From Aplidium turbinatum (Eukaryota; Chordata; Ascidiacea; Aplousobranchia; Polyclinidae): a stretch of DNA of 64,000 bases. The stretch lies in contig OU964930.1 of NCBI GenBank assembly GCA_918807975.1, positions 13,200,372 to 13,264,371 of the forward strand. The letters run 5' to 3'. A program made the position numbers and the translations under genes. Each line of letters starts with the position of its first letter. Positions within the stretch are counted from its first letter, which is position 1. This document shows, in pieces, positions 46,105 through 57,708 of the stretch. The notes beneath the pieces are model-generated. The model was given only the letters and a program-made list of their open reading frames with translations. It had not been told where the DNA came from and searched no databases.

Positions 46105-46914
46105 CAGTATTTTTTTCTGTGAATAGGTGACGAGCCTGCTAAGCTACAGTTTTTTCATCGGGCTGATGTAGCCTACGTTGCAAAGCAGCAGGGTTGCCAG
46201 TAGTCTAACTGTTGATCATGCCCAAGTACCCCAATCTATGTCAATTTACGTTGCAACCTCATATATACGCGCATCAGCTGACAGACTAGATACAATACAG
46301 GCAGCAAGTCGCTTTTAATTGGTAGCCCCTTTTGTAAATTAATTAAACTGCAGTGGTGTTTTTTCGCTATTCTTGCACAATACTGTATTCGTGTTGCTAT
46401 CTTGTAAACTTTAGTGTTTTGTTTTTTTCTGACAAATTTATAAAAATCAATAAAATATCACCGCTTACTAAGTTATTTCAATGATGATGATTGTTCCAAG
46501 GTGAATACATCAAGCTGCGATACTTTTCAGTGCGCACAAAATTCCCAAATGCTTGCAACCTTTTGCGAAAGTTTTTAAAACAATGTTTTCTCAGCCATGG
46601 CACAAACATTCAATCAAAAAAAGTCAACAACTGCGGTTCATTCCAGAATATTTTCTTGGCGTTGACGACATCTAAAAATCCCTAGTTTAACTGAATATGA
46701 AATCGGTTGATCTGGTGATGCAGATAAAACTAACCCGGGTCTTCCTTGTTACAAGCAAAGTCAATGCAAAAATCATTTCCGAAATAAAAACCTGTGTTTT
46801 TCTCATGAGCACGACGCTGAGAAATTCATGAATAAATAAAGCAAGTTGGTTTTTTAAAAACAAAACTTATCAATCAGATGCGTCAGTTGGCAATCGTGTG
46901 AGAATTCATCCACC
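46105..46914. other. 3' flank of the bHLH gene
   Basis: Probably the 3' UTR up to the AATAAA at 46,449-46,454, then non-coding sequence. No other feature seen. Confidence 0.4.
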
Positions 46915-47363
46915 CTACTCTCGTTTTAAACTCAGATACAGTTTGCGAGATGAATAATGCATCGATCCAAGGTTTAAAAGCCGCTTCAAGTCAGCTATCT
47001 TCGTATGGAACGGAACACTGCACTGTGTTGTATTGACGTATTTGGAAATTTGTCTGCAGATTTTATAAACTGGTGACTGTTGGCGGTAAATTTTTAGTAA
47101 CTCTATCGCTTCTAAATTGAAAAAATGAACTTGTTCCAACTGCCTGCCTGATAAATACGAATTCATAAACGTGACTAAATCATCATTCAGTATGCTTTGG
47201 TGGTTAAAGAGTACCAAATTATCACTTTGCTTTTCTGTGTTATCAATGAAGTTTATTAAATCAAACAAGACATTATACGAGGTGTTAAAACTTAGTCGAG
47301 TAGTTTGACATTTTATGCTTGCATTAGTAATGTACTTGCATAATGTTTTAACTGCGTGTTACA
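46915..47363 (-). CDS. Possible coding exon, unrecognised
   Basis: A minus-strand frame open for about 149 codons, from a possible acceptor at 47,364 (AACACGCAG) to a stop at 46,915. It has no ATG near its start, so it would be the last exon of a spliced gene. The predicted residues look protein-like (DLINFIDNTEKQSDNLVLFN, FHTKIADLKRLLNLGSMHYS) but I do not recognise a family, and I could not connect an upstream exon in phase. A candidate upstream piece at 48,322-48,430 does not fit in phase with this acceptor. It may be chance. Confidence 0.3.
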
Positions 47364-47522
47364 ATGATATGAAACAATCTACCGTATATGCGAATTCTTA
47401 AGTACACTACTTGCTTGTAAAACATCATAAAAATTTAAAATCGTACGAAAACATGACAAACGCTCTTTTAGAAATCGTAATAATGACGAAGCTCTCACTT
47501 TAAAGATTGTTTCTGCAGCTTT

Positions 47523-47793
47523 GGGAACGTTAAAATATTACGTAACGCTTTTTTTCCGAATTTTTGACCCCCCCTCCCCCATGTAACGCCAACGTAACGC
47601 TTTTTTCAATCCCCCCCTCCCCCATGTAACGCTTTTTCACTACGAATTCAGCACAAAAAACTACCATTCCGTACTCGAAAGCGTTACGTAACGTTTTGCT
47701 TGAACCCCCTCCCCCCCGATGTGACGCTAACGTAACGCTTTGCATAAACCCCCCCTCCCCCTCGAAGGCGTTACGTAATATTTGAACGTTCCC
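47523..47793. mobile_element. 271-bp MITE with internal C-tract repeats
   Basis: TIRs GGGAACGTTAAAATATTACG and, on the complement, GGGAACGTTCAAATATTACG. Inside, CCCCCCTCCCCC followed by ATGTAACGC or a variant recurs four times, each next to an AACGTAACGC word. No target duplication could be fixed. Confidence 0.7.
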
Positions 47794-50046
47794 TTTTATC
47801 ATTCAAAATGTTTTGCTCTGTATGTACGTGAGAATGAACTGTCATCTCCGTATTGAAACACGACCAAATGTAATTCTATCTTTGAAAATGAAAGAACCGT
47901 TTGAAGAAATGCAAGTACTCAATGATTGTAAGGTCCATCTATCAACAGCTAACAATAACTGTCCTTTTTGCATCAAAAAAACAAAACAATCACAGCAAAC
48001 AAACGAAAAGAACAGATTTTGTCGGCTATACCAGGGATATATGAAGAAGAGAATGCGAAGGCTTTTATAACCTCTGACAATAGAAGGGCTTCTGTTTATA
48101 GTTTTTAAAACAACGTTTGAAGCGTGAAATGACAATTGGCACCAATAGTAATTTAATAAACCTTGTTATGATAACTTGCATTGCGCTATTAGCATCAGGC
48201 CTGGATATTTACTGCATGCTCAATTGCTCATAGTTACTTGTAAATTCAAATACCCGTATACTTGCTTTACACCTAGCCTACAACAATGGCTTTGTTAAAA
48301 AAACCCCAGCTTACTGGTAGCCGTTCAGCTGTGTTTCTAAACAAGAATACTTTACATATGCTCCACATAACATTTGCTAACTGTCTTCTGTAGTTGACTG
48401 CACCAGCAGCACTACAAAATTTCTGCAATTAAAAAAAAGCCCCACATTTAACGCAGTACCAACTACCGCCCTTCTAGTGTCGTCAGACCAAAGCAATAGG
48501 TGCGAGCCTTCGTATCCCCTTCTTTAAATATTCCTGGACAGGACCCATCACAATATTTAGTGGATGTGAAAAAATTAGTGGCTTTTTAGTCACCAAGACT
48601 AGGTCGACACTAAATAAAACTTTTTTGAAAGGTCGATTTAAAACACAAAGATTCAAAAATTGTGAAGGTCCAGAAAAGTCGATATAGATATGGTCTTACT
48701 GAGCGACTTCAAATCCAAAAGATTTCACGATTCAAAATTGCATTAAAAAATTAATGAAAAATCAATTCAAAATTACATTCAATGAATCGCCCTGCGGCCT
48801 GCTGTGCTCCAAAGCACTAGGCTGGCTGTCAGACGAACAAGCTACCACAGCAAGAGTAGAGGTTGTTCAAGTATCATATGACGTTTGTCGTCAACCGCTG
48901 GCGCTCCTGAGAGCGTCATACGATATTTGAACAGCCACTTACGTAAGATCATTCAAACATGATTACGCAACACACACAAAAAAACGTAAATGCATAAGAT
49001 AGGATATCAAAAGTAGTGTTGACTTGAGGACTGACCTACGCATGGTTGGCTGTTACAATAAATACAACCCTCAGATGAACTTACGAGAGCAGTAAGACAT
49101 AATAATACATTTCCAATAGGAAAGAACTTAATGTGATCGATAAATAGAAGACGCATTTAACATGACAAGAAAGCCAAAAACGTACAATATACTATAGTAT
49201 ACAGCTATACACATTACACAATGTTATGTACATGAATAAGATGCCAAAATCACTACATTGTTTCACAATGAATTACTTGTGGCATACAAAAGAAAGATTT
49301 TTTAAATGCTCATTGAAATAAAATACCTTTAAGGGAAAGACTACTTTTATAAAACAAATGTTTCTATTTTTTATATCAGAAAATGTTTAGAACAAGCCAC
49401 AAAACCAAGTGCAGTAGTAGTCGGTGTTGTTGGTTAGATTTCAAGTAAATGATAAAAATTAAACACAATCGATTCTCAAGCATTTCAGCATCAATGGTAC
49501 CGGAAAATTCGCATCTAACTTAACAACTAACAAAAGAGAAATACTAAAATTCGAATTCAAAAACAACTTTTGCATAATCAACTACCAAGGCAACAAAAAG
49601 CTGCAGACTATTGTTCAAAAACCGTCAACAGAAATTTCCAGTTCTACAACGTACGCATAGAGGTAAAGTATAGAAAAGCAATTTGTACGCTGCAATGCAT
49701 AGGCGGCTACGTACTGAGAAATCTCTACATAATGGAATGCAAATAGCTATGCAACATCAAAATGAAACTATGCTTCTTAAACCTAACTTCAATTCAACAT
49801 CTTTATGAGCGTTTTATTCAACCACATAGATATTACGTTCATTAAAGAAATTAAATTTCACCATTTGTAAGTACGCTACCATCAAGCCGACAGCTGTAAA
49901 ACAAGATTTAATAACATTGAAACCACATCAGTTGATGCCAACTCTCGCTTTATTAATGCGAAAACTGATCTTCCATTAACACATCAGTTGATGTTAACAC
50001 TAGCCTTATTTAACAAGTTTCAATGCTCTGCCGCAAAATGACAATA
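47794..50046. other. Intergenic stretch downstream of SPTLC1 copy A
   Basis: No gene supported. A plus-strand frame of 86 codons ends at 48,070 but lacks an ATG near its start and resembles nothing known. 48,861-48,936 is a small palindrome, listed separately. Confidence 0.4.
48861..48936. repeat. 76-bp palindromic repeat
   Basis: GGTTGTTCAAGTATCATATG at the left and the complement GGCTGTTCAAATATCGTATG at the right, with GACG continuing the pairing. Probably a minimal MITE. No target duplication seen. Confidence 0.6.
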
Positions 50047-50052
50047 TTTATT
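50047..50052 (-). promoter_or_regulatory. Poly(A) signal of SPTLC1 copy A
   Basis: TTTATT on the plus strand gives AATAAA on the gene strand, 45 bases after the stop codon, in the range expected for a short 3' UTR. Confidence 0.55.
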
Positions 50053-50096
50053 AATGTACGCAACCTAAACTGTGGTTTCCGCCCCACTTGACACAA

Positions 50097-53000
50097 CTAG
50101 GAGTGCTCTCGTCCCATTGCAACATCCACAGCTCTTTGGATGGTGGTTGCAGCATCTTTAAGTTCCTCTTCGCACATTTCCACAGAAACTGCCACTCGGA
50201 TACTTGCTGGCCAATCAGAAAATAATTCTTCATGCTTCAACCGACTCGCAATCGTCAAGCAAACCCCGTTTCTCTGGCACTAAAGCGAAAGAAATTAACA
50301 ATAGAATTCGTTCAATTCATCAGTTCGCCTTGTTCGTCAATTTCTTCTAATCCCCTAGAGATGACGAATTAACGATTTAGGCTAACTCTACTGTGTTTGA
50401 ATGATGATGTACCACTCATTACAAGTCTATTCATTGACTCAATGTAAAAAAAGGAAGATTTGTTAGTAATTGGCTATAGTGAGCAGCAGAATGTAAGTCC
50501 AAGATGCACAGAAACGCAACTCACATATTCCACTATCGTCTGCAGAAATTGTTTGTCAGCTTTTGGGGACACAGGTTCCTTCTTGCGGAAATGGAACGAC
50601 GGCGACTCAGAATATCCGGTTATTTCAATATCTTCGATTCTAAGTTAAAAACAATCGAATTTCAGTTTTTTGTTACGAGACGAAGAAACATTTTGCAAAC
50701 ACTTTGAGTGGCAGCTGACTTTGGTGGCTTTTTAGTCTTTCGCTGCTATCCTTATTGTGCAAACTAGTTGCCGTGTGTTTGTTGCAATTGTACAGTTTTT
50801 TTCCTCACCAAAAAAAAAAGAACTATCGGTGGGGACGCCAAATCACCGGAAACCATAAAACAGACTCAGCAAATTGATGTGATGCTGCGTGTGTTTCAAA
50901 ATGACGATGCATTTATCGCAGATGTGCGTTTGTCTCAGCGCTTCACAACGCAGGTGCATGAGAAAAATATTTTTCCTTGATACAACTCACCGTTTAAGAA
51001 GATCTTGGAAACGAGCTCCGTTCTGTCTCAAGCGAGCGAAAATATCTAAAGAAGAAGACAAATGAATATTTCAGCGCCACATCCGCAATATGATATTTAC
51101 GAGCGTCGAGATCTATTGCGGCTATCACGGATCATGACGTCACATCTCTCGCATTATACGAGCAATGGTCGCCATTATTTTGATTCAGTTCACCTTTGTG
51201 TAAGCCTAACTAGCTAGTAAACCAGCCTCTTGTCTTACTGGGTGGGTGGTCACGGTTTTGGTCACTTTTTGAAGGGGATGTTTGAATAAAAAAAAGCAGT
51301 TTTGCAGTGCAACACAAACAAAATATAAATACGAGTAACCTGGATCTTTTTCCACTACGTTCAGTCCTTCAATAGCGCCGCGTGCAAGTAGAGGAGGCAA
51401 GGAAGCAGAGAAGACGTAGCCCATGCCAGATAGACGCTGATGGTTGATGGTGAATTTGCGGCCGCAACAAAAGCCACCTGTGGACGCAAAAGCATTTTCC
51501 AACGAGGCGCAAATCAGATCCACCTGGAAGACCTGAAATATTTCGAAATGTGCGAATGATTATCAACAATGTCTGTCGACAATCAACAATCAAGAACAAT
51601 CGTGTCACAGATTTTGAGAAAAAAAATATTAGCAACCAGCCAGAGCTAGATTCACAACAAAAATTAAATGTAAGCAAACTCTATTTGACAAAGTAAGCAA
51701 CATATTTATTAAAATTTGGTCAATACTGTTATAAGTTGAAAAATCTAGGGCTGACTTTCTTTTTGAAATGTCAGCCTTTAGAGCGACCCTTTTATGGCTC
51801 TATCAGTCCATGCCATAATAGAAAGCTTTGCGTTTTACTGTACAACACCGTTCACCTAGCTATTAACTTACAGGGATATCGAAATGTTCGGTAACCCCTC
51901 GTCCATGCTCGCCAAGCACTCCAAACGACAATGATTCTTCTATGAAGAGCCGGATCTTGTATTTGTACTTGAGCTCTATCAGCTTGGGGAGGTCGCACAA
52001 GTGGCCGGTGTTGATGTAAATCCCTTCCACGATGATGAACTTTCTCACAACGGACGCTTTCTTGGGATCCTAAGATAAATTTGTTGTTACGAAACAGAGA
52101 TCTAAGCCAGTTCGATGCAATTTTGAGTTTAATAAATCAATGCGGATTCAATGACTATCACAACGAAAATAATCAAGAAAATTTGTTTTCTTCAAAGCCA
52201 ATGAGATGTAATGTGCGGCTAGATTTATATAGCACATTCTTCTGCAGTATATTCCTAACTACCAAACCCGGTCTTTTGTACAAAGATTCACCGTCTGGAG
52301 AGATTGAAGTAATTGCAGCAACGTAAAGAAAGAGCTGATATGCTTACTGGATTGCTGTAACATGAAAAACGATGCATTTAGAGACGATTATTCTACGCTT
52401 CGCAACGTTAAAGTAACAAAAAATCATTTTTTATTGCCAGGGCATGGAGCGCTTACTTTCTGGTCTATCTTCTCTTGCAGTTGAATCTTTTCTTCGAGAT
52501 CTTTCATGTCGTTGTGCTTGAAATAAATAACTTTGCTTCTCGACGCTTGCAGACCTTTTTGAATGGCAAAGCACGCGGCTTCGTCACTGCAAACAAACGA
52601 GTATACATATATAAGCGTTTAGAAGGAAGCTTAAATTGCAGAGCATTACTAATTTATTTAAATGCCGTGTACAAGATCCGCTGGAGGTTTTTTCTTGAAA
52701 TTATTTGATCTGGTTAAAATCTTACCACAGTAAAATGTAACGCAAGCAAAAAAACTGGTTAAAAATACTTTTAAATTGTAAATAGCAGAACCACAAATGC
52801 AGCTCAGCTTTACGAAAGGTGCGCTGGGTACAACTAGCATGAGCTGAATGGCATTTCATCTTGTTCGATACATTAAACATATTCTTTAACGCTGCAGGCC
52901 TTAGTAGAGTATCTACTCTACAGTCTACACACTACAGATACATAAAAAAGTATAAAGTAAAAGCCATTACACAAATATGATATCTCCTCGCTTGGAATAC

Positions 53001-54550
53001 GCTGGAATGGCACTTCCGATGGTAGCAAAGCCATAAGAATAGATGATCGCTTCTTCGACACCCATGTACTTTGCAATTCGTTCTTCAAGCTCCAAATGCA
53101 CATCTGCAACATCACGCACGCAATGTCGTTAAACTCGAAACTGCGATGAAGCATGTAGCCTACCAAGATTAACAATACGGATTGACTTATTGTGAAACCG
53201 TTATTTTCAAACTGAAGAAGACTTTTCTAAAACTTCATCCCGAAAGTTTTAAAAACTTGAAAAGGTTTGACACCACTGATCCACCCACATAACAAGATCG
53301 CCAGTTATCTTGTACTTGAAGACTTGAAGTTGTGTTGCCAATATGTAAACTATTACTGTATCGTATCGTACTATCGTACCGTATCTAGTAACTAGTATCG
53401 TATTACCATCGAATGGTGATATTGATTTTTGCATTCCGCCCTGCCGGTGGAGCTGTTGAGTTTCACACACAGTGATTGTAAGATTTGTAACAAAGCAGGA
53501 AGCTGGAGAACTGATGCTTACCGACAGTACCGTAGAAGCCTCTCGGCCCACAAGAACCCACGCCGTATTTTCGAACACTCTTTTCGGTGACGTCAGTGAC
53601 GCAAGAGTTTTTGAGCAAACCAAGAAAATTCATCGACGCAAAATTCTTACATTCCATGCCATCAACGACGACATTCTTCCCCAAGTCACTGCAACGAAAT
53701 AAACCAAAAAATGCTAAGAATGACTTCTAAAAATGGTACAACAAACGATACAGACAGGCAACATAATCTATTTTCAACAAATGGTAATGATTGGATTAGT
53801 GCGATCGTGACGATACTGGTGAGCCTCATGGGCGACATATGTATCCACCGGTGGCAAATCTGATTACATTTGACTGCCGAGAAACAATATAAGAACATTT
53901 CCCTGATGAATCAATACAGTTTATACGAGAAAAACACATACCCGCTAATGATCCGGTACGGCGTGCTTTCCGATAAGGTTTCTTCAAGCGGAGGAGCAAG
54001 CGGCTCCGGTTGCCAGTCTCTTATCAGTTCCTTCTTTTCCGCTTCCGTGGGTGGATCCTTTTCATGGATCGTGTAGCTTTTGAAGAATAATAAACGAATG
54101 ATCCAAAGTAAAAGCAATCCTTCCAATATGAAGTGGTAGAATGGCGCCTGGGAGTTAACAACGTGCGTGTGTGTCAATCATGTCATTCGCTTAACAAAGT
54201 ATTTTTACAATTTGTATGCAAACTTAACGAAGCAAATTTAACAACATTGAGAAATGCTGCACAGCGCAAATATATTATATAAATGAATTTAATTGCATTT
54301 CAGAATACTCTTATCAACATATTAATGAAGCTGCAACCATCTCTTTTTCCTCCAAGTGTTAACTAGTCAAAACAAAACAAAATGAGGACTCATACACCCA
54401 GTAAAACTTTTTAAATGTTTAAAAAATAAGTAGCTTAATGCCAGCGAATATCATTGGCAGAGACTAGTGAAGTAAATTAGTAAAATAAGTGAAAACCTGA
54501 AGTGCCGATTGAATGGCGTCGGCGACCACCCATGGCTTGTCCCAGTCCAT
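50097..54550 (-). CDS. SPTLC1: Serine palmitoyltransferase subunit 1, copy A (complete)
   Basis: Ten exons: 54,497-54,550; 53,942-54,147; 53,522-53,688; 52,971-53,103; 52,457-52,586; 51,872-52,069; 51,340-51,523; 50,991-51,045; 50,525-50,639; 50,097-50,279. They join in frame to 474 codons plus stop (human 473). Landmarks: a membrane segment [16 protein letters not shown] in exon 2, [38 protein letters not shown] (the Cys mutated in human HSAN1 is kept), [39 protein letters not shown] and GGFCCGR. SPTLC1 is the ER subunit without the PLP lysine; it pairs with SPTLC2/3 to condense serine with palmitoyl-CoA, the first step of sphingolipid synthesis. It looks intact. The second half of a tandem duplication is at 57.7-63.1 kb. 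Confidence 0.95.
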
Positions 54551-55486
54551 TTTTACACTTGACCAGTACCAACGACCACCAGAGTTCTTTGCACAATCAC
54601 TAAGTTTCTAACTTAAATCAATACAATCTGTTGAAAACACAAAATTTGTGATGCAGATAAGACACATGCGATCAGTGATTACTGGGCTAGAAGAATCTAT
54701 ATTTTTTGCGTTGGTATGACATCTTACAACGATAAACAGACAAGAAAAAACTACTTTCTAAACAAATATTTCAACAAGATATAGTGATAAACCGAAACGA
54801 GTTTTTCTTTTACATTAACAGTCAGAAAATGGTTTTGAAGCACATTTTCAACCACATGCAGCACGGTATGTTCAATTTAGGTTGATCGAACTTTCTAGAA
54901 GAACAAGTTCTGGTGCGATGGACATGTCAAAAAGAACGCGTCTTTTTTCATTTAATCACATTGTGACGTCCATGCCTGCCTTGTTCTTCTGAAAAATTCC
55001 AACTATCGAAAGTAGCACGGTGTCCATTGTTTAAGGTTTCTGTGAGGGCAAAAAATGCAGTTTTCACGTCATAATCTGGGCGGCTGGTGCGAAACAATAC
55101 TATGATCAACAAGATATCGAGCAGAGACAGCAGGGAACAGACTCAGTGATTAACAACTTCTTCAAAAGGCTTCTTATTGATGCAACTAATACAACTACGG
55201 CATATAAAAACTGAGAAACATGATGCAATAAGGCGTGTACGAATATCGAATCAAAATCGTGGCCACGGCACGCAATGAATAATGAAATCTGAGGTTTTGG
55301 GTGAAAAACTTTAACAAAGAGAGCTTCTTGTGCAGGAATAGTTATGGCACGTCATTAGCATTAGACACATTCACGCAAGCGAATTCAACGAGCAAAGCTA
55401 AGTATGAAAAAACATTGATGTAAAAACTATACTTTCAAGTTATGATAAGTAACGCTAATCGCTATACATCTAATATCGCAATATAT
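54551..55486. other. Upstream region of SPTLC1 copy A
   Basis: No coding sequence seen. It must contain the promoter of copy A; I see no clear TATA box or CpG-rich stretch. Confidence 0.4.
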
Positions 55487-55916
55487 ATATATATTTTTTT
55501 TTTTGTCGTATCCAGGCTTACACCCAGTGGTTGAAGATTTAGATTAAGTGGACGGGAAAGCAAGGAAGCCAATCTTCGTGTCCACCTTCAAACATGCCTT
55601 TAAGTGTCTTGCTAAAGACACAGCCGCATGCTCATGAGCGGTGTCGAACCGGCGCCCTTTCGATTGCCGTTCCAACGCTCTCACCACTCGGCTATGCAGC
55701 CGACTGACGGCTGCATTGCCGAGTGGTGAGAGCGATGGAACGGCAATCGAAAGGGCGCCGGTTCGACACCGCTCATGAGCATGCAGCTGTGTCTTTGGCA
55801 GGACACTTAAAGGCATGCCTGAAGGTGGACATGAAGATTGGCTTCCTTGCCTTCCCGTCCACTTAATCTAAATCTTCAACCACCAGGTGTAAGCCTGGAT
55901 ACGACAAAAAAAAAAA
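55487..55916. mobile_element. Head-to-head inverted pair of family A SINEs
   Basis: Two SINE copies of about 205 bp face each other (tRNA-like heads meeting at about 55,706) and form an almost perfect palindrome with poly(T) at the left and poly(A) at the right. A single 12-bp duplication ATCGCAATATAT (55,475-55,486 and 55,917-55,928) flanks the pair as a whole. The heads show GTGGTGAGAGCG and GCCGGTTCGACACC. The transcript would fold into a long hairpin. Confidence 0.85.
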
Positions 55917-55928
55917 ATCGCAATATAT

Positions 55929-57515
55929 CTACGCAGTAACTAAGCGGTGTCACTTTCTGTTGAATCATGGCTGCTAAGAAATATGGCCTGATTTGATACA
56001 CCTCTAAAATTTTATATGCAAACTGTTGCCAAAAGTCCAAGCGAAATTTTCCAAACATGATACTTTTTCTCTTTGCTTCACGCAGGTGATAAGAGTAGTT
56101 CTGACATCATCACTCAGTGAAAGATGAGAAAAATAATTTTTAGACAATTTCAGTCGGACTGTCGGTAACAGTCTGAAAAAGTTGCAAAATATGAGAAATC
56201 AGGCAGCATTTCCAGAGAGCCACGGTTAAACTTAGCAATATTGCAGCGTTCTGACAAACTATGTATACACTTGAAGTCACACTGTCAGTTACATTTTCAT
56301 TGCAAAAAAGGGAAATAATTCTGCTGCACTAAGACACTGAGTGACTGATAAAATCGTTTTTTATCACTTGAAACAAAATACTTCAACGTTCCTTGCAACA
56401 GGCATGGGAATACAATTGGTGAGAACAAAATGTTGTCATAAAATAGGTTTTCATTACGGAATCGCAATACGTGATAGCATAGCTTTCAAAGTAACGCAGA
56501 GCGTCGTGGAGATTAAATAAAATCAGCAGTGATGCCAGGAAACTAAAAATATTGACAAAAATGGTGTGATGCGCGAGATTAGTAAATAATCTACATTGAG
56601 CACCCCAAACGCATATTGAAAAAGTATAGATTTAAGTAGGTAAAGCAAAGTATATATAAACATTTAACCGAGTTTTGGGGTTGTAAACACGCACCAAAGA
56701 GCATGATGTATTTTCCTGTTACTTGAAAAATAATACAATCAAGAAAAATGCAGCGACACACACATTGTGAAGCAATTAGTTGCTTAAATTTTTACTGCAA
56801 AACTGCGTGACAAAATAAAACAGCTATTACAGTTTTATTTTTTATTTTGAGAAACATCTGCAACAGTACAACATGTATTTACATTGCATTTATACCAATC
56901 ACATTTTGTTGCCTCCTCATGCAGCTTGGTAATGCTTTACGGCTGTGCGATAGAAAGTAGGAACAGTACATTACGGGATACGCAACTCCGCTGTTCCGGC
57001 AACATTAGAGGGATCAATTGCCAATTTGACATTTTTTTACGCCTTGCTACTAGCTTGGTTTCAACTAAAAGCCTTAAATTACTTTAAAACCAACTGCACT
57101 TCTTCTACAACCCATAAAAGCACATTATTTTATACACGAGAAAAAACGTAACTAGTGTTGCGGATAAGCCGAAAGCGGGTGTAGTTGCGCATCCCCATGA
57201 CCTACAACCCTAGATAGAAAGTAAGCTCAGTATCAAATCCTTAAATTAAAATACTTGGCACCTTGCAACATGGTTGGTTTTGATGCGAAAGCTCCGCAAA
57301 AAACGATGGACGGATGACAGTGGTGTCACGTACATACTGTAGCATCATGAGTACATAGCGACCATCAGCACACAGCACGCTTCGTTTTTTCATTTCAGGT
57401 TACGTCAACTTTCTCAAAACGTACACTTTTTAAGGCAAATGATAGAACACTGAAATCAAACAGTCACCAGATTGCACGGCTTCAAATCCAAACAAGGAAG
57501 TACCGGTATGCACTT
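55929..57515. other. Intergenic stretch between the two SPTLC1 genes
   Basis: About 1.6 kb, AT-rich; no gene or clear element seen. Confidence 0.45.
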
Positions 57516-57521
57516 TTTATT
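57516..57521 (-). promoter_or_regulatory. Poly(A) signal candidate of SPTLC1 copy B
   Basis: TTTATT on the plus strand (AATAAA on the gene strand), about 190 bases after the stop codon. Confidence 0.4.
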
Positions 57522-57708
57522 TAAAGTTTCTAATTCATTGCAAACTGTTCGGTAATCAACATTTGAAACATAATTACATTGCACAAACACTTAGTTAATA
57601 CGAGACTCCATCTGATTACAGATCCTGGTTAAGTGACGGATATAAACTACAGAAAGTGATCTACTGTACACTACGCTAGACTTCCTATACTAAAGCAAAT
57701 AAGCAATA

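Noticed and set aside
47813-48070. 86-codon plus-strand frame with CPFC
   Set aside because: No ATG near its start, no splice partner, and a single Cys pair is not a domain.
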